A stretch of 48,539 bases of DNA from TM7 phylum sp. oral taxon 351 (GCA_007845165.1 SDRH01000001.1:1-48539), one strand, 5' to 3'; positions 24,057-33,081 are shown, numbered from the stretch's first letter. The notes: a model not told the origin generated them from the letters alone. Numbers and translations are program-made.

Positions 24057-25622
24057 TTATTTTTTTATTATTTTACTAGCCTTACTTAATGCCATACGTG
24101 CATGAGTTAGGGCTATATTATACGGATTTCTCATTTCTCCTTTAACCTTCTTAAGGAAAAGGTACCTATTCGCATTCTTCCTTTCATTTTCTGGCACAGA
24201 AGCAATTTCCTCATTAGAATATTTTTCACCCACGTGTGAGCCAATATTTTCTAGGAAGCCTTCTTTCACCTGATCGAGCATCTCCAGCTCTTTCATGGCT
24301 TTTTGTTTCTCTTCTTCGCTACTTCTCTTATCGTCAATAATTTTTTGCAGTTCATTTCTCGAAGCATCGATACGATAAAGCCCAAAAGCAAATTCTTTTG
24401 CCAGATTTCCGGTACCCACCGCACGCCCCACGTCAAGTTTAATTTGATCCAAATCAAACTTTTTCTCAAAAGTCTTCATCTTCTCAATCGATTCATTGTG
24501 TAACTTATTTCGTTCTTCGAAAGACGCAAAATCTGGGTCATTCGCTTCCGGCTTTTTTAATGGCATCAAGAAGTTTCGATTATCCATCTCTTTGTAGCCA
24601 TTCGCCGCCATTGCTCCACCGAGAGTCTTTAAGTTCTCTTGGAAGAATTTATCTTCCGCTTGTCTCAATACCTCTTTTTGTGTCACGTTTAGAGCTTCGG
24701 TTTTAGCACCAGCTGTCTCCGCAGAACCCGCACCCTCAACTGATTTATTCACCTTTACCGTCGGTGCACTTCCTCCAGAAAAGAACATCGGTCCACCCAC
24801 GCCACCAGTCCAAGAAAAAGTACTGGTCGGTTTTTTCTCTGGAGCTTTAGATACTTCATCCTTCTCTGGAGCTTCAGATTTTTCAGTCGACTCTTCGCTC
24901 TTACCTTTAGCTTTCTCTTCAGTCTGACTCTCAGTTTTATTTTCGATCTTTTCCTCGGTATTTTCCTCAGACTTATCTTCGGTTTTTCCCTCGGATTTAT
25001 CTTCGGTTTCTTTTTCGGTCTTTTCTTCAGTCTGCCCCTCAGTCTGACCCTCAGTCTTTTCTTTAGTCTCGGTCTTCGGCTTTTCCTCACCTGGCTTTCC
25101 ACCAAACAACTGATAAACCCGTTCATCCATTTCCCGAGCCTTCTTTATTTCTTCTATTTTATCGGAACTCTCAACTAGACGCTGCGAAAAGCTCTCCATT
25201 AGCTTCATTTTTTCGTTTCTTGGCAGTTCTTTATCTTGGCTAAGCTTTCTTAAAGAATCTTTACTCTCTTCAAGGTGACGATTTTGAATTTCAAGCTCTT
25301 TCTCACGCTCCGCCTCGTTCACCTCGCGATTTTCATAAATATTATAAAGCTTCGTCAATTTAGTTTCGACTAAATCCAGCGCCTGCTTCTTGGTTTTATA
25401 ATCATCAAAACTAAGTTTCCCCTCCAACTTCATCTGCTCAATCATATCGCGACGATCCGCAATCTGATGCATCTTCAACTCAAAAATTTCCGCCCCCGTT
25501 TTTAGCTTTTCTGAATTTTTTTCTACCTCAAAATTCTTCACCGGATTTTGCTCCGCCGCTGCACTATTTGTTTTTTCCGCTCCACCTCCTGGAGCCACGC
25601 TACCTAATTTATTTGGATTCAT
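24057..25622 (-). CDS. Large hydrophilic low-complexity protein, unknown function
   Basis: A 521-residue protein without signal peptide or membrane helix. Residues about 35-175 are charged and probably coiled coil. Residues about 186-250 are a tetrapeptide-like repeat built on T/S-E-x-K/Q. A Ser/Gly/Pro-rich linker follows (about 255-300), then a helical, charged C-terminal part (about 305-521) with no recognised domain. The start ATG has a weak GAGGG upstream. It lies between dnaG and rpoD. A cytoplasmic scaffold or structural role is only a guess. Confidence 0.8.
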   Translation of the reverse strand: MNPNKLGSVAPGGGAEKTNSAAAEQNPVKNFEVEKNSEKLKTGAEIFELKMHQIADRRDMIEQMKLEGKLSFDDYKTKKQALDLVETKLTKLYNIYENREVNEAEREKELEIQNRHLEESKDSLRKLSQDKELPRNEKMKLMESFSQRLVESSDKIEEIKKAREMDERVYQLFGGKPGEEKPKTETKEKTEGQTEGQTEEKTEKETEDKSEGKTEDKSEENTEEKIENKTESQTEEKAKGKSEESTEKSEAPEKDEVSKAPEKKPTSTFSWTGGVGGPMFFSGGSAPTVKVNKSVEGAGSAETAGAKTEALNVTQKEVLRQAEDKFFQENLKTLGGAMAANGYKEMDNRNFLMPLKKPEANDPDFASFEERNKLHNESIEKMKTFEKKFDLDQIKLDVGRAVGTGNLAKEFAFGLYRIDASRNELQKIIDDKRSSEEEKQKAMKELEMLDQVKEGFLENIGSHVGEKYSNEEIASVPENERKNANRYLFLKKVKGEMRNPYNIALTHARMALSKASKIIKK

Positions 25623-25641
25623 TATTATTTTAGTCCCTCAA

Positions 25642-25670
25642 ATTAGATTAAGTATAACGCTTATTCTAAT
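25642..25670. promoter_or_regulatory. Inverted repeat over the promoter of the 521-aa gene
   Basis: ATTAGATTAAG (25642-25652) and CTTATTCTAAT (25660-25670) match as an inverted repeat at 10 of 11 positions around a 7-base spacer. A possible minus-strand -10 (TATACT, 25651-25656) lies inside. It may be an operator. Confidence 0.35.
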
Positions 25671-25726
25671 CTTAATCAACCAGCCAGCCCCAAAAATTGC
25701 CGTAAAATCTACCCCCTACACTTTTT

Positions 25727-27340
25727 CTAACCTAAACGCTCGATTTCCTTCAAAATTTCCGTCATGCGCTCTTCATCCTCACAAGATTCAAGCTCTAAAA
25801 TCAATTGTTTCTTTTTCTCTTTATTACGTTCTACCTCGTAACGTTGACGCAGTTCCTGACTTAATTTCAAAAGTTCTGTTTCACTCTTTTTCGCAAATTT
25901 TTCCTCAAAAATCAGTGACAATTCTTCCAGTTTCACTTCATCAGTTGGAATTTCCAAATCAATTTCCGCTCCTGCTGTTCCCCCGTAAACCAAAATCGCC
26001 AGTAAATCATTTTCTAGCACCTTCAAAATACTCGGTCCTGCCGCCTCGTTCACTTCTTTCACCGGCTTCAGTCGCACAGTTTCCACTTGCACCTTTTTCT
26101 CTTTCAGGTCCTCCACCGTCACTTCCAATTTTCGCGCCACCATCTGCTCATAATGTTTGCGCTCCACCGGATCCTGAATCTCCACAATTAATTTCATTGC
26201 CAGATCCGAATATTGCTTCTTCCCCATTCCGGTACGTAAGTTATATTTAATTTCATATTTGCCCAACACCCAGTCAATCGCTGGCACTGGTTTCATTACA
26301 CATTCACGCCATTTTTCTGGCGCCGAACGAATTAATTCATCCGGATCTTTCGCCTTACCATAATCCGATACCACCGACAAAGAAATCCCTAATTTACTTG
26401 CCATCAAAATCGCGCGCTCCGTCGCTGCTACACCCGCTGCATCGCCATCATAGGCCAAACGAATATCTGAAGTTAATCGCGATAAAATCTTCAAATGATT
26501 TTCCGTCATTGCTGTACCCGAAGTCGCCACCGCCTCCTGTACCCCTGCCTGATGCGACGAAATCACATCCATGTTCCCCTCTACAATCACACAAAAACCA
26601 TTTTCCCTGATCGCTTTTTTCGCCAAATTCAAACCAAAAATAAATCGACCCTTATTAAATAATAGAGTTTCCGAAGTATTCAAATATTTTGGCTCCCCCG
26701 CTTCCGTAATTCGCCCCGTAAAACCAATCACGTTATCGGAACTCGCATCAATAAACGGAATCATCATTCTGCCACGGAAAAAATCTCCCCCAAAGCGATT
26801 CATCAGTCCCGCCTCTTTAATTTCCGCTTCCTTATAGCCACGTTTTTTCAAAAAATTTACCAAAAAATCTTTCCCGCTCGGCGCATAACCAATCCGAAAA
26901 TTTAAAATCGAATTACGATCCAAGTTTCTCTGATAAAACACATAATCTCGAATTTTTTCGTTTTTCACTAAGCACGCTTGATAAAATTTCGTGGCAAGTT
27001 CCAAAATTTCCCGCATTTTCATCTTCGTGCGCGACACTTGCATATCTCCACTCGAATATTTTTTCAGTTCCACCCCCGCTTTTGCCGCTAGTTTTTCCAA
27101 AGCTTCCGGAAAACTAATTCCCTCTACCTCCATCACAAACGAGAAAATATCCCCACCTTTATTCGCCGAAAAGTCGTGCCAAATTCCTTTATCTGGTGAC
27201 ACCATAAACGAAGGTGTTTTATCCACACCCCACGGCGAGTGACCTTTCAAAGTCGCACCACTTCGCTTCAGCTCAATATATTCCGATACCACATCTTCGA
27301 TCGGCAACCTGGCTCGAATTTCCTCCTTCGCATCTTGCAT
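25727..27340 (-). CDS. dnaG: DNA primase DnaG with an altered zinc-binding domain
   Basis: A 537-residue primase. The N-terminal domain is clear (KTPSFMVSPDKGIWHDF...KGGDIFSF), but the four zinc ligands of the CPxH...CxxC pattern are replaced: S35, G38, D56 and A59. The catalytic TOPRIM core is intact, with VEGNMDVISSHQ and LAYDGDAAG. The RNA polymerase domain includes LNFRIGYAPSG and FMGRI-like FTGRITEAGEPKYLN. The C-terminal helicase-interaction part is short and helical. It has no Shine-Dalgarno and an extended -10 ends 6 bases before the ATG. Primer synthesis is expected, but template recognition may differ from zinc-containing primases. Confidence 0.93.
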   Translation of the reverse strand: MQDAKEEIRARLPIEDVVSEYIELKRSGATLKGHSPWGVDKTPSFMVSPDKGIWHDFSANKGGDIFSFVMEVEGISFPEALEKLAAKAGVELKKYSSGDMQVSRTKMKMREILELATKFYQACLVKNEKIRDYVFYQRNLDRNSILNFRIGYAPSGKDFLVNFLKKRGYKEAEIKEAGLMNRFGGDFFRGRMMIPFIDASSDNVIGFTGRITEAGEPKYLNTSETLLFNKGRFIFGLNLAKKAIRENGFCVIVEGNMDVISSHQAGVQEAVATSGTAMTENHLKILSRLTSDIRLAYDGDAAGVAATERAILMASKLGISLSVVSDYGKAKDPDELIRSAPEKWRECVMKPVPAIDWVLGKYEIKYNLRTGMGKKQYSDLAMKLIVEIQDPVERKHYEQMVARKLEVTVEDLKEKKVQVETVRLKPVKEVNEAAGPSILKVLENDLLAILVYGGTAGAEIDLEIPTDEVKLEELSLIFEEKFAKKSETELLKLSQELRQRYEVERNKEKKKQLILELESCEDEERMTEILKEIERLG

Positions 27341-27346
27341 AACTCA

Positions 27347-27355
27347 ATTATAACA
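27347..27355 (-). promoter_or_regulatory. Extended -10 of dnaG, leaderless geometry
   Basis: TGT-TATAAT on the minus strand ends 6 bases before the dnaG ATG, which puts the expected start of RNA at the A of the ATG. The -10 box of the divergent gene is only 14 bases away. Confidence 0.6.
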
Positions 27356-27363
27356 AACCTCTA

Positions 27364-27372
27364 TGCTATAAT
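27364..27372 (+). promoter_or_regulatory. Extended -10 of the divergent membrane-protein gene, leaderless geometry
   Basis: TGC-TATAAT ends 6 bases before ATG 27379, with no Shine-Dalgarno sequence. It is back to back with the dnaG promoter, so the two polymerases would compete for the same DNA. Confidence 0.6.
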
Positions 27373-27378
27373 TAAAGC

Positions 27379-28041
27379 ATGGACAATATGGCTTATCTTC
27401 AACAAATCGCCTCTAATTCTTCCAAGCCGAATTCAGGCAAAAAGAGTTCCCCTTTTGGTTTTCTCGATAAAATCATCCCTTATCTTACCCTGCGCAATAT
27501 TTCTATCGCTCTCGGGGCTATTTTCATCTTGATTCTTTTTAGTGTTTTTTCTGGCACTAAAAAAATCGTCGAAAATCGTGATCGCGATAGTTTAATTTCA
27601 AGTTATTATCTCGCTAAATACATTAACGAAGAGCTTATCGATAATTACAAGGACTATATGCAGTCCTCTGATGTCCGTGGTATTACCGCCTCTCTTCAGG
27701 CCGTACTTGCCGAACTTGAATTGAATGAAAAAAATCTTCTAACTTCTGAATTTGGTATTCCTGAACTGGAATCTGCTTATGACGAATCCGACCTTGCGAC
27801 TAACCAAAAAAATACCGTCACAAAAATCGCTGAGGAATTCCAAAATGGTCGTATTTCCGCTCGACTTGATCGTTTTGCCCTGCGCGAATTTCCCCTACTT
27901 CTAGCGTATTTAATTAATTATCAAACCGAAGCCGAAACTCGTACCACCAATCAAAAAGTCAAAGCTAATACTGTCGAGCGCGTAAAAAACCTCGAAAATA
28001 TTAAGTCCCAATACGAAAATTTCAAATCTTCCGCTATCTAA
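27379..28041 (+). CDS. Membrane-anchored protein of unknown function
   Basis: A 220-residue protein: hydrophilic N-terminus, one membrane helix (about 39-58), then a helical, charged domain (about 65-220). No family is recognised. The start is supported by the -10 box 6 bases upstream of the ATG. The gene is single, divergent from dnaG and closed by a bidirectional terminator shared with mscL. Confidence 0.75.
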   Translation: MDNMAYLQQIASNSSKPNSGKKSSPFGFLDKIIPYLTLRNISIALGAIFILILFSVFSGTKKIVENRDRDSLISSYYLAKYINEELIDNYKDYMQSSDVRGITASLQAVLAELELNEKNLLTSEFGIPELESAYDESDLATNQKNTVTKIAEEFQNGRISARLDRFALREFPLLLAYLINYQTEAETRTTNQKVKANTVERVKNLENIKSQYENFKSSAI

Positions 28042-28118
28042 AATTACAAAAAATTTTTTCCAAAATCCATTTCATAAAACTTGAGAAACCGTCTCATAAA
28101 ACCCTTAAATCACGGCAT

Positions 28119-28150
28119 AAAAATAAGTCGCCCCTCGCGACCTATTTTTT
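28119..28150. terminator. Bidirectional terminator between converging genes
   Basis: The stem GTCGC/GCGAC (28127-28131 with 28137-28141) is flanked by A-rich DNA on the left and seven Ts on the right, so it can end both the plus-strand membrane-protein gene and the minus-strand mscL. Confidence 0.8.
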
Positions 28151-28156
28151 TAAAAC

Positions 28157-28612
28157 TTATTTCTGATGCTTGCGAATATCTTTCAAGACTTCCAAGATTT
28201 GTTCGTCGGTAGTTGGCTCGGCTTTTGCCTCTTCATCCTTCTTAAAGTTCTTAGAGAATTTATTTACCAACTTAACAATAATGAACACACAGAAAGCGAT
28301 GATAATAAAGTCCACCATATTCTGTAAGAAGCTACCGTAGTGAATATGTGCAGCCGAATCTTGTCCGAAGAAGTTTGGAATTGTGATTTCCAAATTGCGA
28401 AAATCTACCCCACCGACAATCAAGCTCACGACTGGCATAATAATATCACTGACTAGTGATGAAATAATCTTCTGGAATGCACCACCGATAATCACACCGA
28501 CCGCGAGATCGAGTACGTTACCGCGATTGATAAATTCCTTAAATTCTGTCATAAAGTTCGATTTACTCACTTTTTCGACATTCTTTTTGAGTTTTTTCAA
28601 TTCTTTTTTCAT
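28157..28612 (-). CDS. mscL: Large-conductance mechanosensitive channel MscL
   Basis: A 151-residue channel that opens under membrane tension to release solutes. The signature FKEFINRGNVLDLAVGVIIGGAFQKIISSLV starts at about residue 25, the second helix is about 92-118, and the C-terminal charged helix ends the protein. The family usually begins near MTEFKEF; the 20 extra basic residues here are probably real because the -10 box fits the upstream ATG at 28612 (6 bases) and would leave the inner ATG far downstream. No Shine-Dalgarno is present. Confidence 0.95.
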   Translation of the reverse strand: MKKELKKLKKNVEKVSKSNFMTEFKEFINRGNVLDLAVGVIIGGAFQKIISSLVSDIIMPVVSLIVGGVDFRNLEITIPNFFGQDSAAHIHYGSFLQNMVDFIIIAFCVFIIVKLVNKFSKNFKKDEEAKAEPTTDEQILEVLKDIRKHQK

Positions 28613-28618
28613 AGGCTC

Positions 28619-28624
28619 ATTATA
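28619..28624 (-). promoter_or_regulatory. -10 box of mscL, leaderless geometry
   Basis: TATAAT on the minus strand ends 6 bases before the ATG at 28612. No Shine-Dalgarno sequence lies between. Confidence 0.6.
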
Positions 28625-28660
28625 TGGAAAATTTTTCGTTCTGGCAAATTATTCTAGATA

Positions 28661-28686
28661 AAAAATAGGCCTTTCGACCTATTTTT
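28661..28686. terminator. Terminator after the argS-orn-yjbR-like operon
   Basis: AAAAATAGG (28661-28669) and CCTATTTTT (28678-28686) form a perfect 9-bp stem with A- and T-rich flanks. It lies beyond the stop of the minus-strand gene at 28701 and just upstream of the mscL promoter. Confidence 0.8.
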
Positions 28687-28700
28687 ATCCTCTTTGATTT

Positions 28701-29033
28701 TTAATCCGCCATCTCTTTCGTTAAATTATAGCTTAATCGTACCAAGTCTTCGATTTTATCTTCTTCCACTTGGCCACTTAAGACTATTTCTACTCCCCCC
28801 ACACCAAAATAACGTGATGTCATCACCGACTCAAATTCTTCTTTTAGTAATTTCGAAAGATTTCGATCACATCGTACTTCCAAAGTATTTTTTCGTTCCA
28901 CCAAAAATACTTTTTCATTTGGCGCCAAATAAATATATTCTTCCAAATTCGGATTTTTCGTATCTGCGTGAATATCAAAAAATCTTTCTTTTTTAAATTC
29001 CCCAATTCCGCTAACTTTTTCTATTTCAAACAT
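28701..29033 (-). CDS. MmcQ/YjbR-like protein
   Basis: A 110-residue protein whose C-terminal half fits the MmcQ/YjbR fold (CyaY-like): a strand with EKVFLVERKNTLEVRCD, the SRYFGVGG turn, the strand VEIVLSGQV, and the closing helix DKIEDLVRLSYNLTKEM, which is the most typical part. The family is called DNA-binding but its role is unclear. It is one base after the oligoribonuclease stop and forms the last gene of an argS-orn operon. Confidence 0.55.
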   Translation of the reverse strand: MFEIEKVSGIGEFKKERFFDIHADTKNPNLEEYIYLAPNEKVFLVERKNTLEVRCDRNLSKLLKEEFESVMTSRYFGVGGVEIVLSGQVEEDKIEDLVRLSYNLTKEMAD

Positions 29034-29034
29034 C

Positions 29035-29565
29035 TTATTTCTTTATATATTTACTATAATATTTTAATTCTTCAATCGACCCCAAAATATCATCGAGCGC
29101 CAAATGCATTTCCCTTTTGGTAAATTTTTTCTTCATCACATTTTCGAAATACAATTTAAAGGCTGACACATCGAGCATGCGATAATGCAAGCGTTCATTC
29201 AATTTCGGCCACTCTTTTACGATAAATCTTTTATCCTGATGAATCGAATTTCCTGCTAAATATACTTCATCGCCGAAATGATCATCGATGAATTTTAATA
29301 GCATTTCTTCCACCTCATTCACTGGAAGTCCAGCCTTATTTTGTTCACAAAGTTTTTGATAAGTCTCTTCGTGTTTTTTCCAGAACTCCCCCACCATGCG
29401 TTCTTTGATCAATTTTTCCGAAACTTTCACCGTCGCGGTCATTTGCGCCATCGGATTCAATTCCCAATCCGTCGCAATCACTGCCACTTCCAAAATCTTG
29501 TCTTTTTCCGGATCCAAACCTGTCATTTCCAGGTCCATCCAAAGTAATTTCGCTTTTTTCGGCAT
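29035..29565 (-). CDS. orn: Oligoribonuclease
   Basis: A 176-residue DEDDh 3'-5' exonuclease that finishes RNA decay by cutting di- to pentanucleotides. The motifs are LWMDLEMTGLDPEKDKILE (first Asp and Glu), GNSIHQDKRF (second Asp region), the MLDVSAFK segment, and a C-terminal H-x4-D (HLALDD). The start shares a base with the argS stop, so it is translationally coupled. Confidence 0.94.
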   Translation of the reverse strand: MPKKAKLLWMDLEMTGLDPEKDKILEVAVIATDWELNPMAQMTATVKVSEKLIKERMVGEFWKKHEETYQKLCEQNKAGLPVNEVEEMLLKFIDDHFGDEVYLAGNSIHQDKRFIVKEWPKLNERLHYRMLDVSAFKLYFENVMKKKFTKREMHLALDDILGSIEELKYYSKYIKK

Positions 29566-31325
29566 TACATTTGCTCCGGCACTTCAATACCTAATAAATT
29601 CAAACCATGAGTCAAAACCTTTAAGTAAACTAAAATAATTTTACCTCGTTCTAACTCAAATTCTGAACCCGCCACCTGTACGTGTTCATAAAAACGACTA
29701 AATTCTTGAGCTAATTCATAAAGATAAGTACAAATCTTATTTGGCAAAAGTTCACGCACCGTTTCCTTCAAAACATCTGGATACTGAATTAATTTCTTCA
29801 TTAAGTTACGTTCATAAATCGAAATGTCCGCGAGGTATTTCGCTTCTTTTTCCGCCGAATCATTTTCTGAAATTAAAACCTCAGCCTCCGATTCAACTTT
29901 ATTTAATTCCCCACTAATGCGACCACTGAAAATTTTACCTAAAATTTTCTTCGCACGCACTGCCGAATATTGCAGATATGGACCAGAATTTCCCGTCATC
30001 GAGACCGATTCTTTTATATCAAATATGATATCTCCACCAATTTTATATTTCGCCAGCGCATACTTTAGAGCGCCCATCAAAACTTTCTCATCGCTCGATT
30101 TTTCCATCGCCTCGCGCACCATTTCAATCACATCAATCGCGCGTAAAAAGTTCCCTTTTCTCGAAGACATTTTTTCATTACCTGGCAGTTTCACCTGACC
30201 ATGTGTAATGTGTAAAGTCCTACTCGAAAGCTCTGGCGCATATTGCGAAATTGCCGAAAGCACCACTTTCATATATTCAATGATGTCGTTACCAGTAATA
30301 ATGATTGATTTATCAAAATGAAAATCTTTATATTTCTCAAAAATCAAACCCGTATCTTTGGCTTCGTAGGTTGGCAGGCCATTATTATTAATAAATACCC
30401 TGGTATGAAGTCCATGCTTATCGCCACGGTAAACTACCGCCCCATCCGACATTTCATACACACCATTTTTTAGCTCCCTGCGCACGGTCTCTAGACCAGT
30501 CTTCGCCACCGTCGATTCAGGGTAATATTTATCAAATTTCACCTGCAAACGCTTATAAAAATTCTCAAAATATTGGTAACTATTCTTGCGACCCCAGAAA
30601 TATAGTTTCGCTACTCTGGCGCGTTCCGGGTCTCCGCTATAATCCGCACCTTCCCCTGCTTCCGCGATTTCGAAAACCATCTTATTTAATTTCACGATTT
30701 CCGCGTGCGCCTCTGCATCATCCTCATCCGCCCTGGTACCAAACACGTAACATTCGGCCAGTAAATCTGCCACTTTTTCTGGTGACAAATCTGTCGGAAT
30801 TTGGTCAATTTTACGTAGCATGCCATACATATTTCTGGCCACATGTAATCCGATATCCCCACCAAAATTCGCACGCACCACTTTACCGCCCGCATATTCA
30901 ATCACGCGTGAAATCGCTTCCCCCACAATCGAAGTGTATAGATGGCCAACATGTAGCACCTTGAATGGGTTCGGATCGGAAAATTCACAAATCACCGTCT
31001 GGCCAGAATATTCGTCTGATGATATATTTTTTGTAAAATCTTTTTCGAACTTATCGATATTTTTTAGAAGATTTTTATTGCTTAATTTGAAATTCAAAAA
31101 CCCAGGCCGTGCGATTTCCACTTCCAAATCCGTCTCGCCGAGTCTACGCACGATTTCTTCTGCGATTTCCATCGGATTTTTCTTTAATGTTTTCGCTAAT
31201 AACATCGCCACATTTGTCGCGAAGTCGCAGCCAGTATTCTCTGGTGCTGGCGTCAAAACTACATCCATTTCTACGGCGTATAGTTCGACAATCGTCTTTT
31301 TTAGGGTATTTTGAATTTCTTCCAT
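29565..31325 (-). CDS. argS: Arginyl-tRNA synthetase
   Basis: A 586-residue class I synthetase. The N-terminal Add-1 domain is about 1-100, the HIGH motif is the HVGH variant in PNPFKVLHVGHLYTS, KMSKS appears as KMSSRKGNF, and the C-terminal DALR anticodon-binding domain (about 465-586) ends in LLGIEVPEQM, close to the common LLGIxxPExM. It has no Shine-Dalgarno; TGA-TAAAAT ends 6 bases before the ATG. It is the first gene of the argS-orn-yjbR-like operon. Confidence 0.97.
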   Translation of the reverse strand: MEEIQNTLKKTIVELYAVEMDVVLTPAPENTGCDFATNVAMLLAKTLKKNPMEIAEEIVRRLGETDLEVEIARPGFLNFKLSNKNLLKNIDKFEKDFTKNISSDEYSGQTVICEFSDPNPFKVLHVGHLYTSIVGEAISRVIEYAGGKVVRANFGGDIGLHVARNMYGMLRKIDQIPTDLSPEKVADLLAECYVFGTRADEDDAEAHAEIVKLNKMVFEIAEAGEGADYSGDPERARVAKLYFWGRKNSYQYFENFYKRLQVKFDKYYPESTVAKTGLETVRRELKNGVYEMSDGAVVYRGDKHGLHTRVFINNNGLPTYEAKDTGLIFEKYKDFHFDKSIIITGNDIIEYMKVVLSAISQYAPELSSRTLHITHGQVKLPGNEKMSSRKGNFLRAIDVIEMVREAMEKSSDEKVLMGALKYALAKYKIGGDIIFDIKESVSMTGNSGPYLQYSAVRAKKILGKIFSGRISGELNKVESEAEVLISENDSAEKEAKYLADISIYERNLMKKLIQYPDVLKETVRELLPNKICTYLYELAQEFSRFYEHVQVAGSEFELERGKIILVYLKVLTHGLNLLGIEVPEQM

Positions 31326-31331
31326 ATCTCT

Positions 31332-31340
31332 ATTTTATCA
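31332..31340 (-). promoter_or_regulatory. Extended -10 of argS, leaderless geometry
   Basis: TGA-TAAAAT on the minus strand ends 6 bases before the argS ATG. Confidence 0.55.
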
Positions 31341-31418
31341 CAATTTTAATTACACAACATTTTTCGAAAAAATACAAAAATTCCATAGAATCTCAATCGT
31401 AGTTTCCCTGGTTACAGA

Positions 31419-31448
31419 AAAAAATAGCAGCCCTTAAACTGCTATTTT
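31419..31448 (-). terminator. Intrinsic terminator after pyrG
   Basis: AAAATAGCAG (31421-31430) and CTGCTATTTT (31439-31448) form a 10-bp stem. Seven Ts run through its distal arm and beyond on the minus strand, shortly after the pyrG stop. Confidence 0.85.
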
Positions 31449-31476
31449 AAAACTTACTTTTAGAACTTTAAGTTTT

Positions 31477-33081
31477 TTATTTTAAGCTTTTTACAAACTC
31501 CATAAATAATGGGTGCACACGTAAAGGTCTCGACTTGAGCTCTGGGTGTGCTTGTGTTCCCACGAAGAATTTCTTGCCCGGAGCCTCCACGAATTCCACC
31601 AATTTTCCGTCTGGCGAAGTTCCCGAAACTATGATTCCCCCTTTTTCGATTTCTTTCAAAAATTTCTGATTCACCTCATAACGGTGACGATGGCGTTCTA
31701 CGATATTAGTTTTTCCATAAATCTTAGCTGTTTTACTTCCCTTGACTAATTTCGCCGGAAAATCTCCGAGACGCATACTACCACCCGTCGATTCCTTCCC
31801 CTCCTGTCCATCCATCAGATAAATCACGTTTTCTTTAGTTTCTTTATCAAATTCTTCCGAATTCGCTTGCGTTAGTCCTGCTCTTCTCGCGCTCGCGATA
31901 CAAGCCACTTGCATCCCTAAACATAATCCGAGGTAAGGCACGTCGTGATCCAAAGCGTAATTTGCTGCCGCAATTTTCCCCTCCACCCCACGGTTACCGA
32001 AACCACCTGGCACCACTAGACCATCGACTTCCGACAACATTTTTTCATCGACTTTTTCTGCGTTAATCCACCTAAGATCCAAATTCACATCATTCCAAGC
32101 CGCTGCCGCCTTCAAGGCTTCCGTCACACAAATGTAGGTATCTTCATTCCCGACATATTTCGCCACCAACCCCACCTTCACGGTTCGCGCGTTTTTCTGA
32201 GCTCGCTTCTTCGAAAATTCTTCCCAAGCAGACATATCCGGCTCTTTGTCATCCCCCACAAAATCATTCAAAATCTCTAGCACCCCAGATTTCAAAACAT
32301 TAAATGGTACATCGTATACCGAATCAATATCTGGTAGGTTCAAGACTGCTTCATCTGGAATTCCCGAAAATCTAGCAATTTTTTCACAAATTTCGCGTGG
32401 CGCTGGTTTTTCCGTACGACAAACCACCACATCTGGAATGATCCCAAATCCACGTAAATCTTTTAACGCATTTTGTGCTGGTTTACTCTTCAATTCTTTC
32501 GAAGTATTAATCCATGGCACATAAACTACATTTACGTAAAGACAATTTCGACGCCCCACCTTATTTCCGAACAATCTGATCGCTTCAATAAACGACAGCC
32601 CCTCATAATCTCCCACCGTACCACCAATTTCTACGATATGAATATCCGAATTTTTCGAAGCATTCATAATTTTTTCTTGTACTAATTCCGTAAAATGCGG
32701 CACCAACTGTACGGTTTTACCATGAAAACCTCCGGCGCGTTCTTTTTCAATCAATTCTTTAAAAATCGAACCCGAAAGCGTAATCGAATAACGGTTCGTT
32801 TCAAAATCCAAGAAGCGTTCATAGTGGCCGAGATCAAGATCGGTTTCCACCCCATCATGGGTCACATAACATTCACCATGTTCCACCGGATTCAAAAGTC
32901 CTGCATCCACATTCAGATACGGGTCGCACTTTTGCATTGTCACCTTGAAACCCTTTGCCTTCAAAATAGCCCCAATCGAAGCTGCCGTAATTCCCTTTCC
33001 TACTCCAGAAAGTACTCCGCCGGTCACGAAGATATATTTACATTTATGCTTCTCGTTTTGTTTTTCGTCTTTATTTTTCAT
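31477..33081 (-). CDS. pyrG: CTP synthase
   Basis: A 534-residue enzyme that converts UTP to CTP using glutamine. The N-terminal synthase domain begins with YIFVTGGVLSGVGKGITAAS and shows KCDPYLNVD. The C-terminal class I amidotransferase has the nucleophile in GLCLGMQ and the His-Glu pair in QAHPELKSRP. GGAGAGG lies a few bases before the ATG, and the leader is about 40 bases, unlike the leaderless genes. The gene ends in a strong terminator. Its presence suggests the cell can make CTP from an imported uridine nucleotide. Confidence 0.97.
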   Translation of the reverse strand: MKNKDEKQNEKHKCKYIFVTGGVLSGVGKGITAASIGAILKAKGFKVTMQKCDPYLNVDAGLLNPVEHGECYVTHDGVETDLDLGHYERFLDFETNRYSITLSGSIFKELIEKERAGGFHGKTVQLVPHFTELVQEKIMNASKNSDIHIVEIGGTVGDYEGLSFIEAIRLFGNKVGRRNCLYVNVVYVPWINTSKELKSKPAQNALKDLRGFGIIPDVVVCRTEKPAPREICEKIARFSGIPDEAVLNLPDIDSVYDVPFNVLKSGVLEILNDFVGDDKEPDMSAWEEFSKKRAQKNARTVKVGLVAKYVGNEDTYICVTEALKAAAAWNDVNLDLRWINAEKVDEKMLSEVDGLVVPGGFGNRGVEGKIAAANYALDHDVPYLGLCLGMQVACIASARRAGLTQANSEEFDKETKENVIYLMDGQEGKESTGGSMRLGDFPAKLVKGSKTAKIYGKTNIVERHRHRYEVNQKFLKEIEKGGIIVSGTSPDGKLVEFVEAPGKKFFVGTQAHPELKSRPLRVHPLFMEFVKSLK

